DNA of 64,000 nt from Brassica napus (taxonomy: Eukaryota; Streptophyta; Magnoliopsida; Brassicales; Brassicaceae): the NCBI RefSeq assembly GCF_020379485.1, contig NC_063434.1, positions 30,885,401 to 30,949,400 of the forward strand. Reading direction: 5' to 3'. Below are positions 43,777 through 55,328 of this stretch, in pieces; within the stretch, counting starts at the first letter, position 1; the number at the start of each line of letters is the position of its first letter. The notes beneath the pieces are model-generated. The model searched no databases, had not been told where the DNA came from, and was given only the letters and a program-made list of their open reading frames with translations. The position numbers and the translations under genes are program-made.

Positions 43777-46700
43777 CTAGGGTCGGCCCGCCCTACGGGC
43801 AGGATATAATTTATTTGTGATTTAGGTTATTATTTTTTGTATGATTTTGTGGAGGCTGTTTTTGGTTTACATTTGCAAGAGATGTATATGATAATGATTT
43901 TTATCTTTTAAAAAGTTTTATGTGAGGAGGGATTATATGTGATAATATATATTTTGGCAATAGTTGTTTTTTTTTTCTAAAGAGTTGTGACATTGTTATG
44001 TTGTGTGGGCTTCAAAGGGTCTTCATGTTGTTTCTTTTTATGAAAATTTGATTCCATATTTGGTGTGTTATTTGTGGTTTGTAACATTTAAGTTCAGAAG
44101 GATTGGGTTGTGGATAATTTTTCTATGGTGTAGTAATAACAATCACTATATCAATTTTCGAGATTATTGAGAAGTGGTGGTATTGTAAAGATCATATTAG
44201 TTCCATAACATTTTTTTAATAATATAGAGACGTCACATAAGGGACATTTGATCTATCTCATCAATTGCCATCCCGAGACATGTTGGTTTTCTGTTCATGA
44301 CGATCCATAAATTACCACAGTTGTTGTTTGCTAATATGTGAAGATGTTTTAGTCTTGTGTGGTGTTGTTTCAAAGTCAAAATTATTTATTTTTTTCCTAA
44401 TAATAATTTTTAATTGTATTAGATTAAGTAAATATTTTCTTACTTAATCTCATACACCGACTTTTACAGTCATTCATCTGAACTGAACGGGTTTTGAATA
44501 TTTTAAATTCTCTATGTTACAATTAAAATAAAAAGCAAAGAAAAACACATTGGTTAAGTATGTATAATTTGTTTAATAGTTTTCTCATTTGAGAAGGTTT
44601 GGTTATAGTTGTAGTTTGAATAGTTATTTTTGTGGTTACTTTATTTTATGGGGTTTTATTATGATTTTTCACTATTTTTTGCAATTAAGTAAATTTATAC
44701 TTTGATGGTTGAGATGATTTCAATAGAAATATTTTCTTCTTTATTTTGGTAATATAGATATTTTGATTGGTTTATTTTATATTTTATACTTTCATTAATA
44801 ATCTTATATCTTATCGTTTTTATTACGTTTCAATTTAAAATTTACAATTACAAACATTTTATTTTCATATCAGTATTAAATTCGTTATATTGAAACTCTC
44901 TTTGAAAATTCATGAAGTTACTACACTTATTTGCATATGGTTTCTTTAATGTGTTATTATATAAATACAGTTTTCATTTATTTTTTATTATTATTATTTT
45001 TAATTCTATTTTAATATATTTTCTCAATTAATTTTAAAATTTTTTTTAAGATTATGTGACTTATTCCATTTTAGTTGTTATATGCTGTTGTTAAAAAAAA
45101 GGTTGTAATATGCTACAGACATAACAACTATATGCATAATAAATATTATTTTAATACAAATAAGTAGAAAATGTTAAAATACTATATGAATTAATATTAT
45201 AAAAAGAATAAAAATATTTTAGCATATAATTATAGGCTATCAAGGTGCATTTTTTTTTTTGAATATTACTTTTGAAATGGATTTGAACTTTAGAGTCGAT
45301 TTCTGAATATCAGGATAAAATTATATTATAAATTATAATTATTCTTCATGACTTACACAGATTTTTGAAAAGCTATTAGCAGTTTTTTGTTATAGATTTT
45401 TTTTATTACTTTCAATAAATTTGATCAATAATCTGTTGAAACCATTAACCTTTATACATTTTTCTGCACACATCGGTTAATGCCACAATCAGAAATCTAA
45501 AGTCAAGAATAAATATATGTGTGTTACGATAAATATATTTTCATAGGATATACATGTATAATCCAAATTAAGCTGCTTTTTTGGTTTTGGAATGTATAAA
45601 ATTTACATGCTCTTGCTTTCTCCAACTTGAAAAGGCAATGGTACATACTTTGACGCTCTGTGTTTCCCACATTGTTGAAACGCTCAATCTTTTTGAAAAG
45701 GCAAGATTAAGATCAAATTGTTGTAGCTCCTTTAACGCTTAGCAGGTTTGACTACACCGACTGAGACGGAAGCTGCATTCCTCCTCCCACTGTCCCAGCC
45801 TGAAAATGTAAACCATGATAAATAAATATGTCAAATCAAATTGAAGAACTTAGTAGAGAGATTTGATCAGTTACCTGAGTAGTTGGCGTAGTGATAGAGA
45901 CACAGATATATTTTCCGTTAATGGTTTCCATCATTGATGCATTGATAGCTCTCCATGTTTTGAGCTGGATATTGGCAAATAGCTATGAATACATCAAGAA
46001 CTATGTTTCTGGTGTGAGCACTGAATCCACCTAAAGAGCCTGCAACAGCAGAGTGCCAGTGAAATTCTTGAGCATATTGAGCTCCACCAAAGCAGTCACA
46101 CTCGTTTTCAACACCTTGTTCATGATCTCTCTTCTGATTACTGCCTCACAAACTAAAACTGATATAAATGAAGGTTACAAAAAAATATAGTGCCATGTCG
46201 AGACATCAGCTCTTGCTTTCTACTATGTCTAATAGTTTTTGTTTCAAGATCAGTATACACAGAAGAAGTATAAGAGACAGATTATTAGAATATTAAACTA
46301 AAAACTCGCAACTTTCCAATGAGATTTAAGGTTGGCTTAACTTGATACAATGCTTTGATTGCTGGAATCTAATTCATCAACTTCAACCAAAGATCTAGGG
46401 AGGATAAACCCAAAAAACCTAATCAACAAACAAAATTGAATCTATGGGTGAAACAAATATTGAGACTGAAAAATCAACAAACCGAATCAACAAACGTAAT
46501 ATGTTTAAAAATACGATTCATCTTGTGTTTGAAGAAAGGAACAACTTTAGTTCCCAGAATCTGAACAGAATAGATGAGGTAACTTTACACCTTGATATAT
46601 CAGGAACTGTGAGGATGCTGCTCTACGGCTGAATGCTTACCCTTTTATAGGAGATAATCACCGCCTGGATGAAGGATAAGAATCATTGAATGCAAGATCG

Positions 46701-47156
46701 TGGTTGTAGTGGGCATGAAGAGTTACGCTTTTGTTAATGGCGTTCAATCAATTCGATTGGTAACAGTTCCGAGGTTAAGAATAGAGACCAAAACGACATG
46801 AAGAGATACCACTGACTTTGAGATTACTGAGAAAAAGTCAACGCACACGCAATTTCAGAATCGCCATTGATGGTATACGGAACCATACCTTCAATGACGA
46901 ACCCTAACAATGTGAAGATGTTGTGGAGACGGGACCATCATTTCTATAGAGATCGGCCCAAAGAAAATTATCTATTACATACAAATTATACAGTTTTGTC
47001 TAAGCTCATTAAAAATCCGACAGCCAAACAATTTTTAAATAGAACGCAGAATATCATTGGCCTGGACAGGTGTCGAAACCACAGAGCACGAATTTGTGAC
47101 CTGGATGCTGAGGTGACTTCACCGGGAGAGATAAAACTCTCTTTTATGTATAAAGA
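43777..47156 (-). mobile_element. Helitron carrying HMG-CoA reductase exons
   Basis: The minus-strand 3' end is hairpin GCCCGTAGGGC, a GGGCCGACC-like spacer and CTAG at 43777-43780. The 5' end is TCTTTATACATAAAAGAGAG at 47156, closely like that of the 24784-28272 element. The flanks are A and T. The 3,380-bp body has an AT-rich 3' half and a gene-derived 5' half. No Rep-helicase is present, so movement would depend on another element. Confidence 0.75.
45720..46152 (-). pseudogene. Captured HMG-CoA reductase fragment (two exons and intron)
   Basis: The first exon piece (46152 to 45875) reads [30 protein letters not shown], then after a frame change [33 protein letters not shown], then [17 protein letters not shown] 75-bp GT-AG intron (45800-45874) follows. 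The second exon reads AGTVGGGMQLPSQSV, a stop where the family has Cys, then SNLLSVKGA. The order and the motif [20 protein letters not shown] are diagnostic of the HMGR catalytic domain. The retained intron shows capture from genomic DNA. Frame changes and the stop make it non-functional. Confidence 0.85.
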
Positions 47157-47459
47157 TTGGGTTCTGTATTCCTTCGTAGCTTTATTATTTTCTAGAGATG
47201 GGAAGCTGAGCCCAATTGTAGTATAATACTATTGGATTAGGTAAAAAAAAAACAAAAACAAAAAAACAAATTGAGTGAACGTATGATGATGTGGCAGTTG
47301 TACGTAGATTTTCACTGCCGGTGCAACAGCTGTTCCAGTTCCCGAGAGGCAGGCAGTGGAATCTTATATGCTTCTCTATGGCTTTTCACATTTCCGAGAG
47401 ACTAAAAACACCTTTTGATATCTCTTCTCGCCAGGCGTCCATTATTTGTAGTAATAGAT

Positions 47460-48716
47460 ATGGCGGAGGCTTCCAGGGATACATCGGTGGTGTCAGTGGC
47501 GGTTTCCACGGCGTTTCCTGGTTTCAAATTCTCTCCGACGGACATCGAGCTTATTTCGTATTACTTGAAACGAAAGATGGATGGCTTGGAGGGGTCCGTC
47601 GAGATTATCCCTGAGCTCGATATTTACAACTTCGAGCCATGGGACTTGCCTGGTTCGTTCGGTCGAGTTTATGTTTCTCTGTTATATAATTTTTTTTTTT
47701 TTGCGTCTTCTTGAACTTTTCAAAAAAAAAAAAAACAATTTCTTGCAGATAAATCAGTCGTTAAATCTGAGAGTGAATGGTTCTTCTTCTGTGCTCGTGG
47801 TAAGAAGTATCCACACGGTTCACAGAACAGAAGAGCAACCAAGATGGGATACTGGAAAGCCACAGGCAAAGAACGTAACGTCAAGTCTGGTTCTGAGGTT
47901 ATTGGAACAAAGAGGACGCTTGTCTTCCACATTGGTCGTGCTCCTAAAGGAGGAAGAACGGAATGGCTTATGCATGAGTACTGCATGATTGGAATATCCC
48001 TAGTACGTAATTAATTTCTTTTTATTTCTTATGCGCCTGATTAGCTTATGCTTCTTTTTAATTTCTTAAAATAGGACGCGCTGGTTGTTTGCCGGCTTAG
48101 AAGGAACACCGAGTTTCAAGGAGCTACGACTCAAAAGCCGCCAAGTTTATCACTTGACAAGAACAAAAACATGCAAAGCGAACCTGTTTCAGAAAGTAAG
48201 TCTGGCTGGGAAAATAATATGTTTGATTATTACTTATCAGGTGAATCAGGGCATGAACTACTCAGTGAAATAACTGAATCTTCGCAATCTTCACATAATC
48301 CACAGGTTTAATCTTCTTCTTTCACCAAATGGTTTACGTCTTGATTCATAATCTAAGTGTACTTACGATGTTTCTAGGTTCCTAGTGAAGAAGATTTCTA
48401 TGCGGATATCCTGAGGGATGACATAGTGAAGCTAGATGATCCGGCAGACTCCGGTAATACACTAATTGATGTCCCCAGGCTTCAATCAGAGTCCACAACC
48501 ACGAGGGTCCTGCCTTTACCCAGCATGGTAGACAAACAAATGCAATCACTGCTACAGAAACTGCCATTACAGAATGACATTGGTGAAGAAAACAACATAT
48601 CCATGTCGAGTTGCTTTATTGGTATTTACTCGATTAAGTCCATCAACCGAGCGAGGTGGGACGTTGTTGCTTGGGTACTGGTTATGATAGCCGTGTTGGT
48701 GTTTTATCTGGTGTGA
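47460..48716 (+). CDS. Tail-anchored NAC transcription factor (ANAC089/ANAC060-like)
   Basis: Exons 47460-47652, 47749-48002, 48075-48305 and 48378-48716 give 338 residues. The N-terminal NAC domain has [55 protein letters not shown] and HEYCM, i.e. NAC subdomains A to E. The middle is Ser/Gln-rich. The last 22 residues hold one hydrophobic helix, [17 protein letters not shown], after basic residues, so it is a tail-anchored membrane-bound NAC (NTL). Such factors sit in the ER or nuclear envelope and are released by proteolysis to enter the nucleus. Sequence is closest, from memory, to ANAC089 or ANAC060, which are not at this place in Arabidopsis. All junctions are in frame with no lesion. 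Confidence 0.9.
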
Positions 48717-48899
48717 CGACGTTGAAGAATTGCATCTTCTTGGCTGTGTTATGTCTTAATGTTGAGAGAATATGATGATGTTAGGCTTAGTTTACATCAT
48801 CATTCTCAACATTATGTATATTTATATATGTATGTATGTGCCGTAAGTAAATTAAACTTGAATGTGTCAAAAGAGATGAAGCTCTATTTCAGGTAGATT

Positions 48900-49082
48900 T
48901 CTATCTTTAGAAATACATCGTAAAGAAACAGCACCCACATAAAATAGCACATGGAAGTCATGGTACCTTTGTTCGAAGGGAGGGTAAGGAACCCATTCCA
49001 GTTTCATCTGCTTCATTGGAGTGATGTCATCCTCTGTTTCGTTGAATGATGAGATTGCTATCTTATCAGATGTTGATCTGCA
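48900..49082 (-). repeat. Copy 2 of the short coding-like segment
   Basis: After an acceptor-like TTGCAG the minus strand reads SDKIAISSFNETEDDITPMK, QMKLEWVPYPPFEQRYHDFH, then VLFYVGAVSLRC. It is open throughout, unlike copy 1 at 43165-43300. Unrecognised. Confidence 0.6.
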
Positions 49083-51094
49083 ATACAAGTTCGATGGTAA
49101 AATTAAGAGTGATTTACGCTAATGGGATTGCATATCGCGTTACGCACCCCACGTCACTAAATAATAATGCACCAACCACGTTCACGTACACACAAACCCA
49201 CTATTTGTTTGCTAAATTTATTAACATGCACGTATCGATTTTCCATGCGTATGAAGTGTATAACTAACATCTATAATATGTTTTATATAATTTATTTATT
49301 TAAATTAGACTATGTTGTGACGCTGTGGTCGGGTGATAAAGAAACACGGAATTGAGACGCTAACACGTTTCAGGTTCGACTCATCTGTTATACGAAACTA
49401 AATTACAGTTGTTTCTAGACATCTACATCCATACTTTAGAGTTCGTTTGAATGTCCAGAGAAAAGTCTATCCGTGAATTGCATCTTTCTTTGGGAGAGTA
49501 GCCTGGATCTATCTATGAGTCGAGATACTTCCGGATTAATCAAAAAAATATATATACTATGTTATATACTATACACATGTACATATATAAATAGTTTAAT
49601 TAGATTTTGAACCGGACATAGTCATTAAATATGCAATGTCGCGCATTGCAATACTATGATGAGACTTCAAGCATCAGTTCCGCTGGCGAGTGTCTTTCAT
49701 ATTAAAAGCCTTCTATAGCTCTAACCACAAACTAATCCGTCATAAAGTTGGTATCACTCACGAAAATAAAATTCCTTGTCATGTCGACAACATCAATTTT
49801 AAACTTAGTTCTCCTTTATGCGTTCGATAAAATGTAGAATAGTATGTAAATTATGGATTATTTTATTTTCCTGCTGTATGTTTCTGATAATACAAGCTTT
49901 GAGTCTATTTAAGATATATAGCCATATTATATACGAAATTTATGTGTATATATGTGTATGCACTCATGTGACAATAATTGTAACTTGAGAAAATAATAAA
50001 ATACAAACAAAACAAGCAACTCTTCTGGTCACGGGCCTTTGTCCTTTATCTCTTATTTTGGCGAATTTTCTCAATCCTCATATTAACCATGTTTTGCTTT
50101 TTAAACTATGTTTTAGTTATAGTTTAAAACTGAATTTATGTTTCTATTTTTTATGCGCACTAGAAATTCTGTTAATATATAGTAAAGTATAGCACATTAA
50201 CGATATATACGCATGAATCAGAAACTTTCTATGACATAATCATTCTGACACTAATTATGCGACTTGTCTGATTAATCATTCCATCATTTCGCGTTGTCTA
50301 ATGTAAATATGATTTTTTTTGTTCATTTGCATGCTGCATATGTTTTCTAAAATGTATATTCATTTCATCTCTAATGTTTTCTACTTCTTTAAGCTTTAAA
50401 CACTGATTGTGCAACTCATGAGACATAGCTTATAATATGTTTATTTTAATTGAATTAATTAATCTTATAAGAAATTTACCGTTCTCTAAAATTTATACCT
50501 CTACATAATGTTTGGTTTTTATGGTTTTCTTTTAGTGCAACCAAAAATAACTTACTTGTTTACTGGTTTAGTGGTCGTCACTCACCAGTAATAGACTAAT
50601 AGCTAATCAATATACAAATTACAGATACCTAAGAATATTTCGACTACTTAACATAATTGGATTTTGTTTTTAATTTTGAATAAATATCAGTTTTCTGTTT
50701 CTGCGTCATCCGAGCGAGAATAGGGGAATGAGAGCTGACCATATGTAAGACTGGTACGGGACAAGACTTGGTGTGATATATGAAAACTTGTTACTTAATT
50801 TCCTAATAAATCCTACTTAAATACAAATAATGAGTTTGGTTATTATATGTTGACAAAAAAAAAAGAGTTTGGTGATTATATGTTGACAAAAAAAAGAGTT
50901 TGGTGATTAAAATATACAAATTGATTAATGATTTGGTCAAACAAACTTCAAAGTTTGTCTCTTTACATCCCCATATGTAAGCTTTGTGAGAAGAAGAAAA
51001 AATATTTATATTCATTATTAAGTAATCAATATAAAATCTGAACTTATAAGAAAAAAAATCATGTAAATGTAGTATTTAATCGTTTACATATAAT

Positions 51095-51757
51095 AAGATT
51101 AACTGAGAGCTTGATTGGTTTTCCCGCTATCACCCGCAAACGCAGCTTTTGCGATTGGTAGCGGTTGACAGCGTTTCGAAACAATCATACAAACTGCTAC
51201 AAATCGCTTCAAACCGCTCCAAACCGCTCCGAACCTCTTAAAATCAAAAGCTAGTTCCAGCTAGCGTTTGCGGTTGCGGGCGGTTGCGGGAGGATAATTT
51301 TTTTTCTTTTTTTTTAAAAACCATATAAATACAAAAATAAAAATAAAAATAAAATTTTTAAAATGGAATTATAAAAATACTAAAATATATCTATTATATT
51401 TTAATTAATATTATAAAATTTTAAAATAAAAATATTTTTTATAATTTAAAAAATTTAAAACTATAACTTTGAAAATATAATTTACATATTTATTATAATA
51501 TTATGATTTTTGATATTTTTATAATTATATAAAATGTAAATATTGTTAATTTATTATTTAACCGCTGCTGTATTTGGTAGTTAACCAGTCATAAGTATCC
51601 CGCAAACGCACCAATTTCTAACCGCAGAACCAGTCGTACAAATCTCTTAAAACCGCTAGAAACCGCAACCACCCGCATCCGCAAACGCCCGCAGCCGCAA
51701 TCGCAACCGCTGCGTTTGAACCAGTCAGACCCTGAATCAAAGAAAAAGATTAACTGA
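51095..51757. mobile_element. Putative MITE rich in CCGCAAACGC motifs
   Basis: The ends GAGCTTGATTGGTT and (reverse strand) GGGTCTGACTGGTT are imperfect inverted repeats. Next to them are mirrored clusters of GCGGTTGCGG and CCGCAACC-type motifs around an AT-rich core. The 12-bp AAGATTAACTGA occurs on both sides, at 51095-51106 and 51746-51757. Whether that is a target duplication is unclear because the right copy lies about 20 bp beyond the inverted end. It may be hAT-like. Confidence 0.5.
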
Positions 51758-52457
51758 ATCCGCGTAATTTGAAGATTTTTTTTTAGCAATAATATTTATG
51801 GCAGAGCTAATATAACAATGGCTCCAACTGTCAAAGACAGAAAAGGCTAACAAAACGGTCTCAAACAAAAAAGACAACCGACAAAAAAAAAAGACAGTTC
51901 ACTTGTTTTGTCTTTGATCCTTTGTAACTAGAGAAAGTTGTAATCTTTTTCCTCCCACATTATTTGTCTTCATCATCTTCTTTCTTTCTTTCTTCCCAAT
52001 CTCTCTGATCACTAGCTTCGATTCAGTTTCCGTGTTCTTCGGTGGCGGATCTGCTCGAAGAAAGAAGCATTCTATCTAGTCGCATTCTCTCTCCACCCAA
52101 CTCAAAAGTCTCCACCTTTTGATTGCGGCTTTACTTACATTTAAGCTTAAAGCATCGCCATTGCAGAGTTTCCTTTTTATCTGGAGAGTTAGCTTCCAAG
52201 TCTACATCGAAATTGAGATCTGTTTGTGCGTTGAGAGTGAGAGTTGTCGGTTCATAAGCACGGATCAATCTTTGATTTTAGTGGTAATTGATTAGTAGGA
52301 GAGAGAGAGAGAGAGAGGTCGTGTTAATCCCTCCGAGATGTGGGGTTGACTTAGTGAGAGATTCTGGATTTTTCCGAGGGAGTAATAAATGTTCTTTCCT
52401 GTTTTTACGTCGTGATTACATATTTTGAGATCTGGGCTCATTATTACAATCACAGCA

Positions 52458-52458
<1 letters not shown>

Positions 52459-52499
<41 letters not shown>

Positions 52500-52500
52500 T
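52459..52500. repeat. GA microsatellite in the leader
   Basis: An AG-rich run of about 40 bases lies some 110 bp before the start codon of the next gene. A shorter GA run is at 52301-52317. GA tracts in plant leaders can bind BPC/GAGA-type factors. Confidence 0.8.
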
Positions 52501-52612
52501 TCTTTCTTCTTATCCGAGGAGACTTATTCTATTTGTTTATCTCCTGAGAGCAAGACTCAAGGTTGCCTCAAGATTAGCTAGGAATCTGTTTTGGATGAAT
52601 TCTTCTTGAGTA

Positions 52613-54661
52613 ATGTGTGAAGCAGAGAAGTTTATATACCACAAGAAGAAGCTCTTATTAGAGATGAAGGTCAAGTTTCTAGGAGACAGCAAGTTGAAGA
52701 ACTCCTTGGTTTCCAAGTCTCGTATGAGCCTTTGGATGATCCGTGCTATCACCATACTGTTGCTATGGAGCTGTTGTGTTCATCTGGTGGCGGTGGGAGG
52801 GATGTGGGGACCTAGATTGTTGAAAGGATGGCCTTCTTGTTTCAACAGTCACCATGATCTCCCAATGGCTTCACAGGAAATGACTTCTCTTCCAATGAAA
52901 ATAGCCCTCCCTCCTAAAAGTAAGTAAGCTTTGTTTTGCTTTCTGGTTATGTTAGCTTTGACTGCAACACTCTTTGAATGTCTTAAAAGTTTTCTTTTAT
53001 ACTCTTTTGTTTTGACTCTCAGGGCTATATCAGAACAATGGCTATCTTATGGTTTCTTGCAATGGAGGACTCAACCAAATGCGAGCTGCGGTAAAAAGAT
53101 CACAACTAATCTATTTGCTTTGAGTCAATGAATCTTTCCGTTTAATATGACTTTTGAACTCTTGTTTTCTTTTTCTTCAGATATGTGATATGGTGACTAT
53201 TGCAAGATACATGAATGTCACACTTATTGTCCCAGAGCTTGACAAGACCTCTTTTTGGAATGATCCTAGGTATAATTATTTTTCCCCATCCATCTCACTC
53301 TGAGCTTATTTTACTTCTCTTAAAGTTGTTGATTGGTTTCTTATGTGGGCAGTGAGTTCAAAGACATATTCGATGTGGATCACTTCATAACTTCTTTGAG
53401 AGATGAGGTTCGTATACTCAAAGAGGTTCCTCCAAGACTTAAGAGAAGGGTTGAGCTTGGCGTTTACCACACCATGCCTCCTATCAGCTGGTCCAACATG
53501 TCCTACTACCAAGACCAGATTCTTCCACTGGTGAAGAAGCATAAGGTCTTACATCTGAACAAGACCGATACTCGACTTGCCAACAACGAACTTCCTGTTG
53601 AGGTTCAGAAGCTGAGATGCCGAGTAAACTTCAACGGGCTTAGGTTCACTCCAAAGATTGAGGAACTGGGTAGAAGAGTAGTCAAGATCCTGAGGGAGAA
53701 AGGTCCCTTTCTTGTTCTCCATCTCAGATACGAAATGGACATGCTTGCATTCTCTGGTTGCTCCCATGGTTGCAACCGCTACGAAGAGGAAGAGCTCACA
53801 AGAATGAGGTTATAACAAAAACATCTCATCTTGTATTAAAAATTTCTTCGAGGTATTGATGTTTATCATTCTTTTTTTTTTTGATTGCTTAGATATGCTT
53901 ATCCGTGGTGGAAGGAGAAAGTGATAAACTCAGAGTTGAAGAGGAAAGAAGGTCTTTGCCCATTGACTCCAGAAGAAACAGCTCTGACTCTATCTGCCTT
54001 GGGGATTGACCGTAATGTTCAGATTTACATAGCTGCCGGAGAGATATACGGTGGTAAAAGGCGGTTAAAGGCTTTAACAGACGTCTTTCCCAATGTGGTT
54101 AGTAGCTTATTGTCTGAAATATTCACTTATAGTGTCGGTAACTGATGAATCTTTGATTTAAATAAACAGGTGAGGAAAGAAACTCTGCTGGATTCCTCTG
54201 ATTTGAGTTTTTGTAAGAACCACTCTTCTCAAATGGCTGCTCTTGATTACCTTATCTCTCTGGAAAGTGATATATTCGTTCCTACTTATTATGGGAACAT
54301 GGCCAAAGTTGTGGAAGGTCATCGCAGGTAAATCATTTGTTGCTAACAATAATGTTTCTTTCATCATTGGCTAATGCACTTAATCATCATCCTCAGGTTC
54401 TTGGGGTTCAAGAAGACGATTGAGCTAAACAGGAAGTTCTTGGTCAATCTTATAGATGAATACTACCAAGGATTAGTGAGCTGGGAAGTGTTCACGACCA
54501 GGGTGAAGGCCTTTCACGCTACAAGAATGGGAGGTCCAAAGAAGAGGCTTGTGATACCAAATAAACCAAAAGAAGAAGACTACTTCTATGCTAATCCTTA
54601 TGAATGTCTCCAGCTATTACATGAGAATGATAGTGGCAATTCACTAGATGAAACCATATGA
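52613..54661 (+). CDS. O-fucosyltransferase family protein, seven exons
   Basis: Exons 52613-52919, 53023-53090, 53181-53269, 53353-53808, 53893-54097, 54170-54327 and 54397-54661 give 515 residues. It is a type II Golgi protein with a signal anchor at about residues 38-63 ([20 protein letters not shown]). Seen are the family motifs [15 protein letters not shown] near the start of the catalytic domain, [15 protein letters not shown], the central [10 protein letters not shown], and the late [20 protein letters not shown]. The Arg-containing HLRYE motif is part of the donor-binding site. Plant members of this GT106/GT65-like family act on cell-wall glycans or proteins; the acceptor here is unknown. 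It fits AT3G02250 in sequence and order. No lesion was seen. Confidence 0.92.
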
Positions 54662-55328
54662 TCAGAGCCACCACCATTGTCCTACATTTAGATTTGGCAG
54701 GACATGGATGGGTGGATAATGGAGTTTATCTATGGGGATTATATCAATCTTGAGGATGAGATTCTTAAAGAGGTTATGTAGGGTTCTTTGGTGTACAGAG
54801 ACATCTGAAGAGCTTCTGTGGATGTAGAAGAAAGGCTCTGAAGTTTTCATTGTAAAGTTTGCAGACTTGTCATTTTGGCACCATCACCTCCTCATCCATG
54901 GACCTGCAGTTTTGTAGCTGAAAAATAAACAATGCAGTGTATAATTATGTTACACATTATTAGTTATTTGATTAAATAAATAAGTGTTCTGTTTCTTATC
55001 CATTGATGAATAAATTCACATTAAACGGTATGAACTCAAAAATTAGATTGTCACAAAACATATGAACTAACACAAGTAAGATAACACCAAGACTCAAGGA
55101 ATATATATGATTTTATTATTGAAACAAAAAGCTCAGAGGATAGATTGTATCGGTCTTAAATAGAACTACACACCATCACTATTTAAATAAACTCTGGCAA
55201 CTTTAAAACGAACTGAATAATCACCGGAAAGTCAGAAAAAAAAAACAAAACGGGGAAGGAAAGAAGATAGATGAGATAGGTTAAGCTAATAACCAAAACT
55301 GCGGTGATTTTTTTTTTTTATCTGCTGC
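54662..55328. other. Intergenic, convergent 3' flanks
   Basis: Holds the 3' untranslated regions of the O-fucosyltransferase-like gene and of RGP1, which converge here. No gene is seen. Confidence 0.55.

Larger units (their letters stand above)
49083..52612. other. Gene-poor spacer between NAC and O-fucosyltransferase-like gene
   Basis: 3.5 kb of AT-rich DNA. It contains the repeat-rich element at 51095-51757. From about 51.9 kb there is a pyrimidine-rich then GA-rich leader of the next gene. No protein gene is supported. From memory, Arabidopsis carries several genes between these loci, including the giant BIG gene; none was seen. Confidence 0.5.

Noticed and set aside
24430..47156. Search for a Rep-helicase of an autonomous Helitron
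   Set aside because: No long frame or helicase motif was seen in any of the elements.
46867..47226. 119-codon plus-strand frame crossing the Helitron 5' end
   Set aside because: It crosses the predicted element boundary at 47156 and shows no domain; transposon DNA is the simpler reading.
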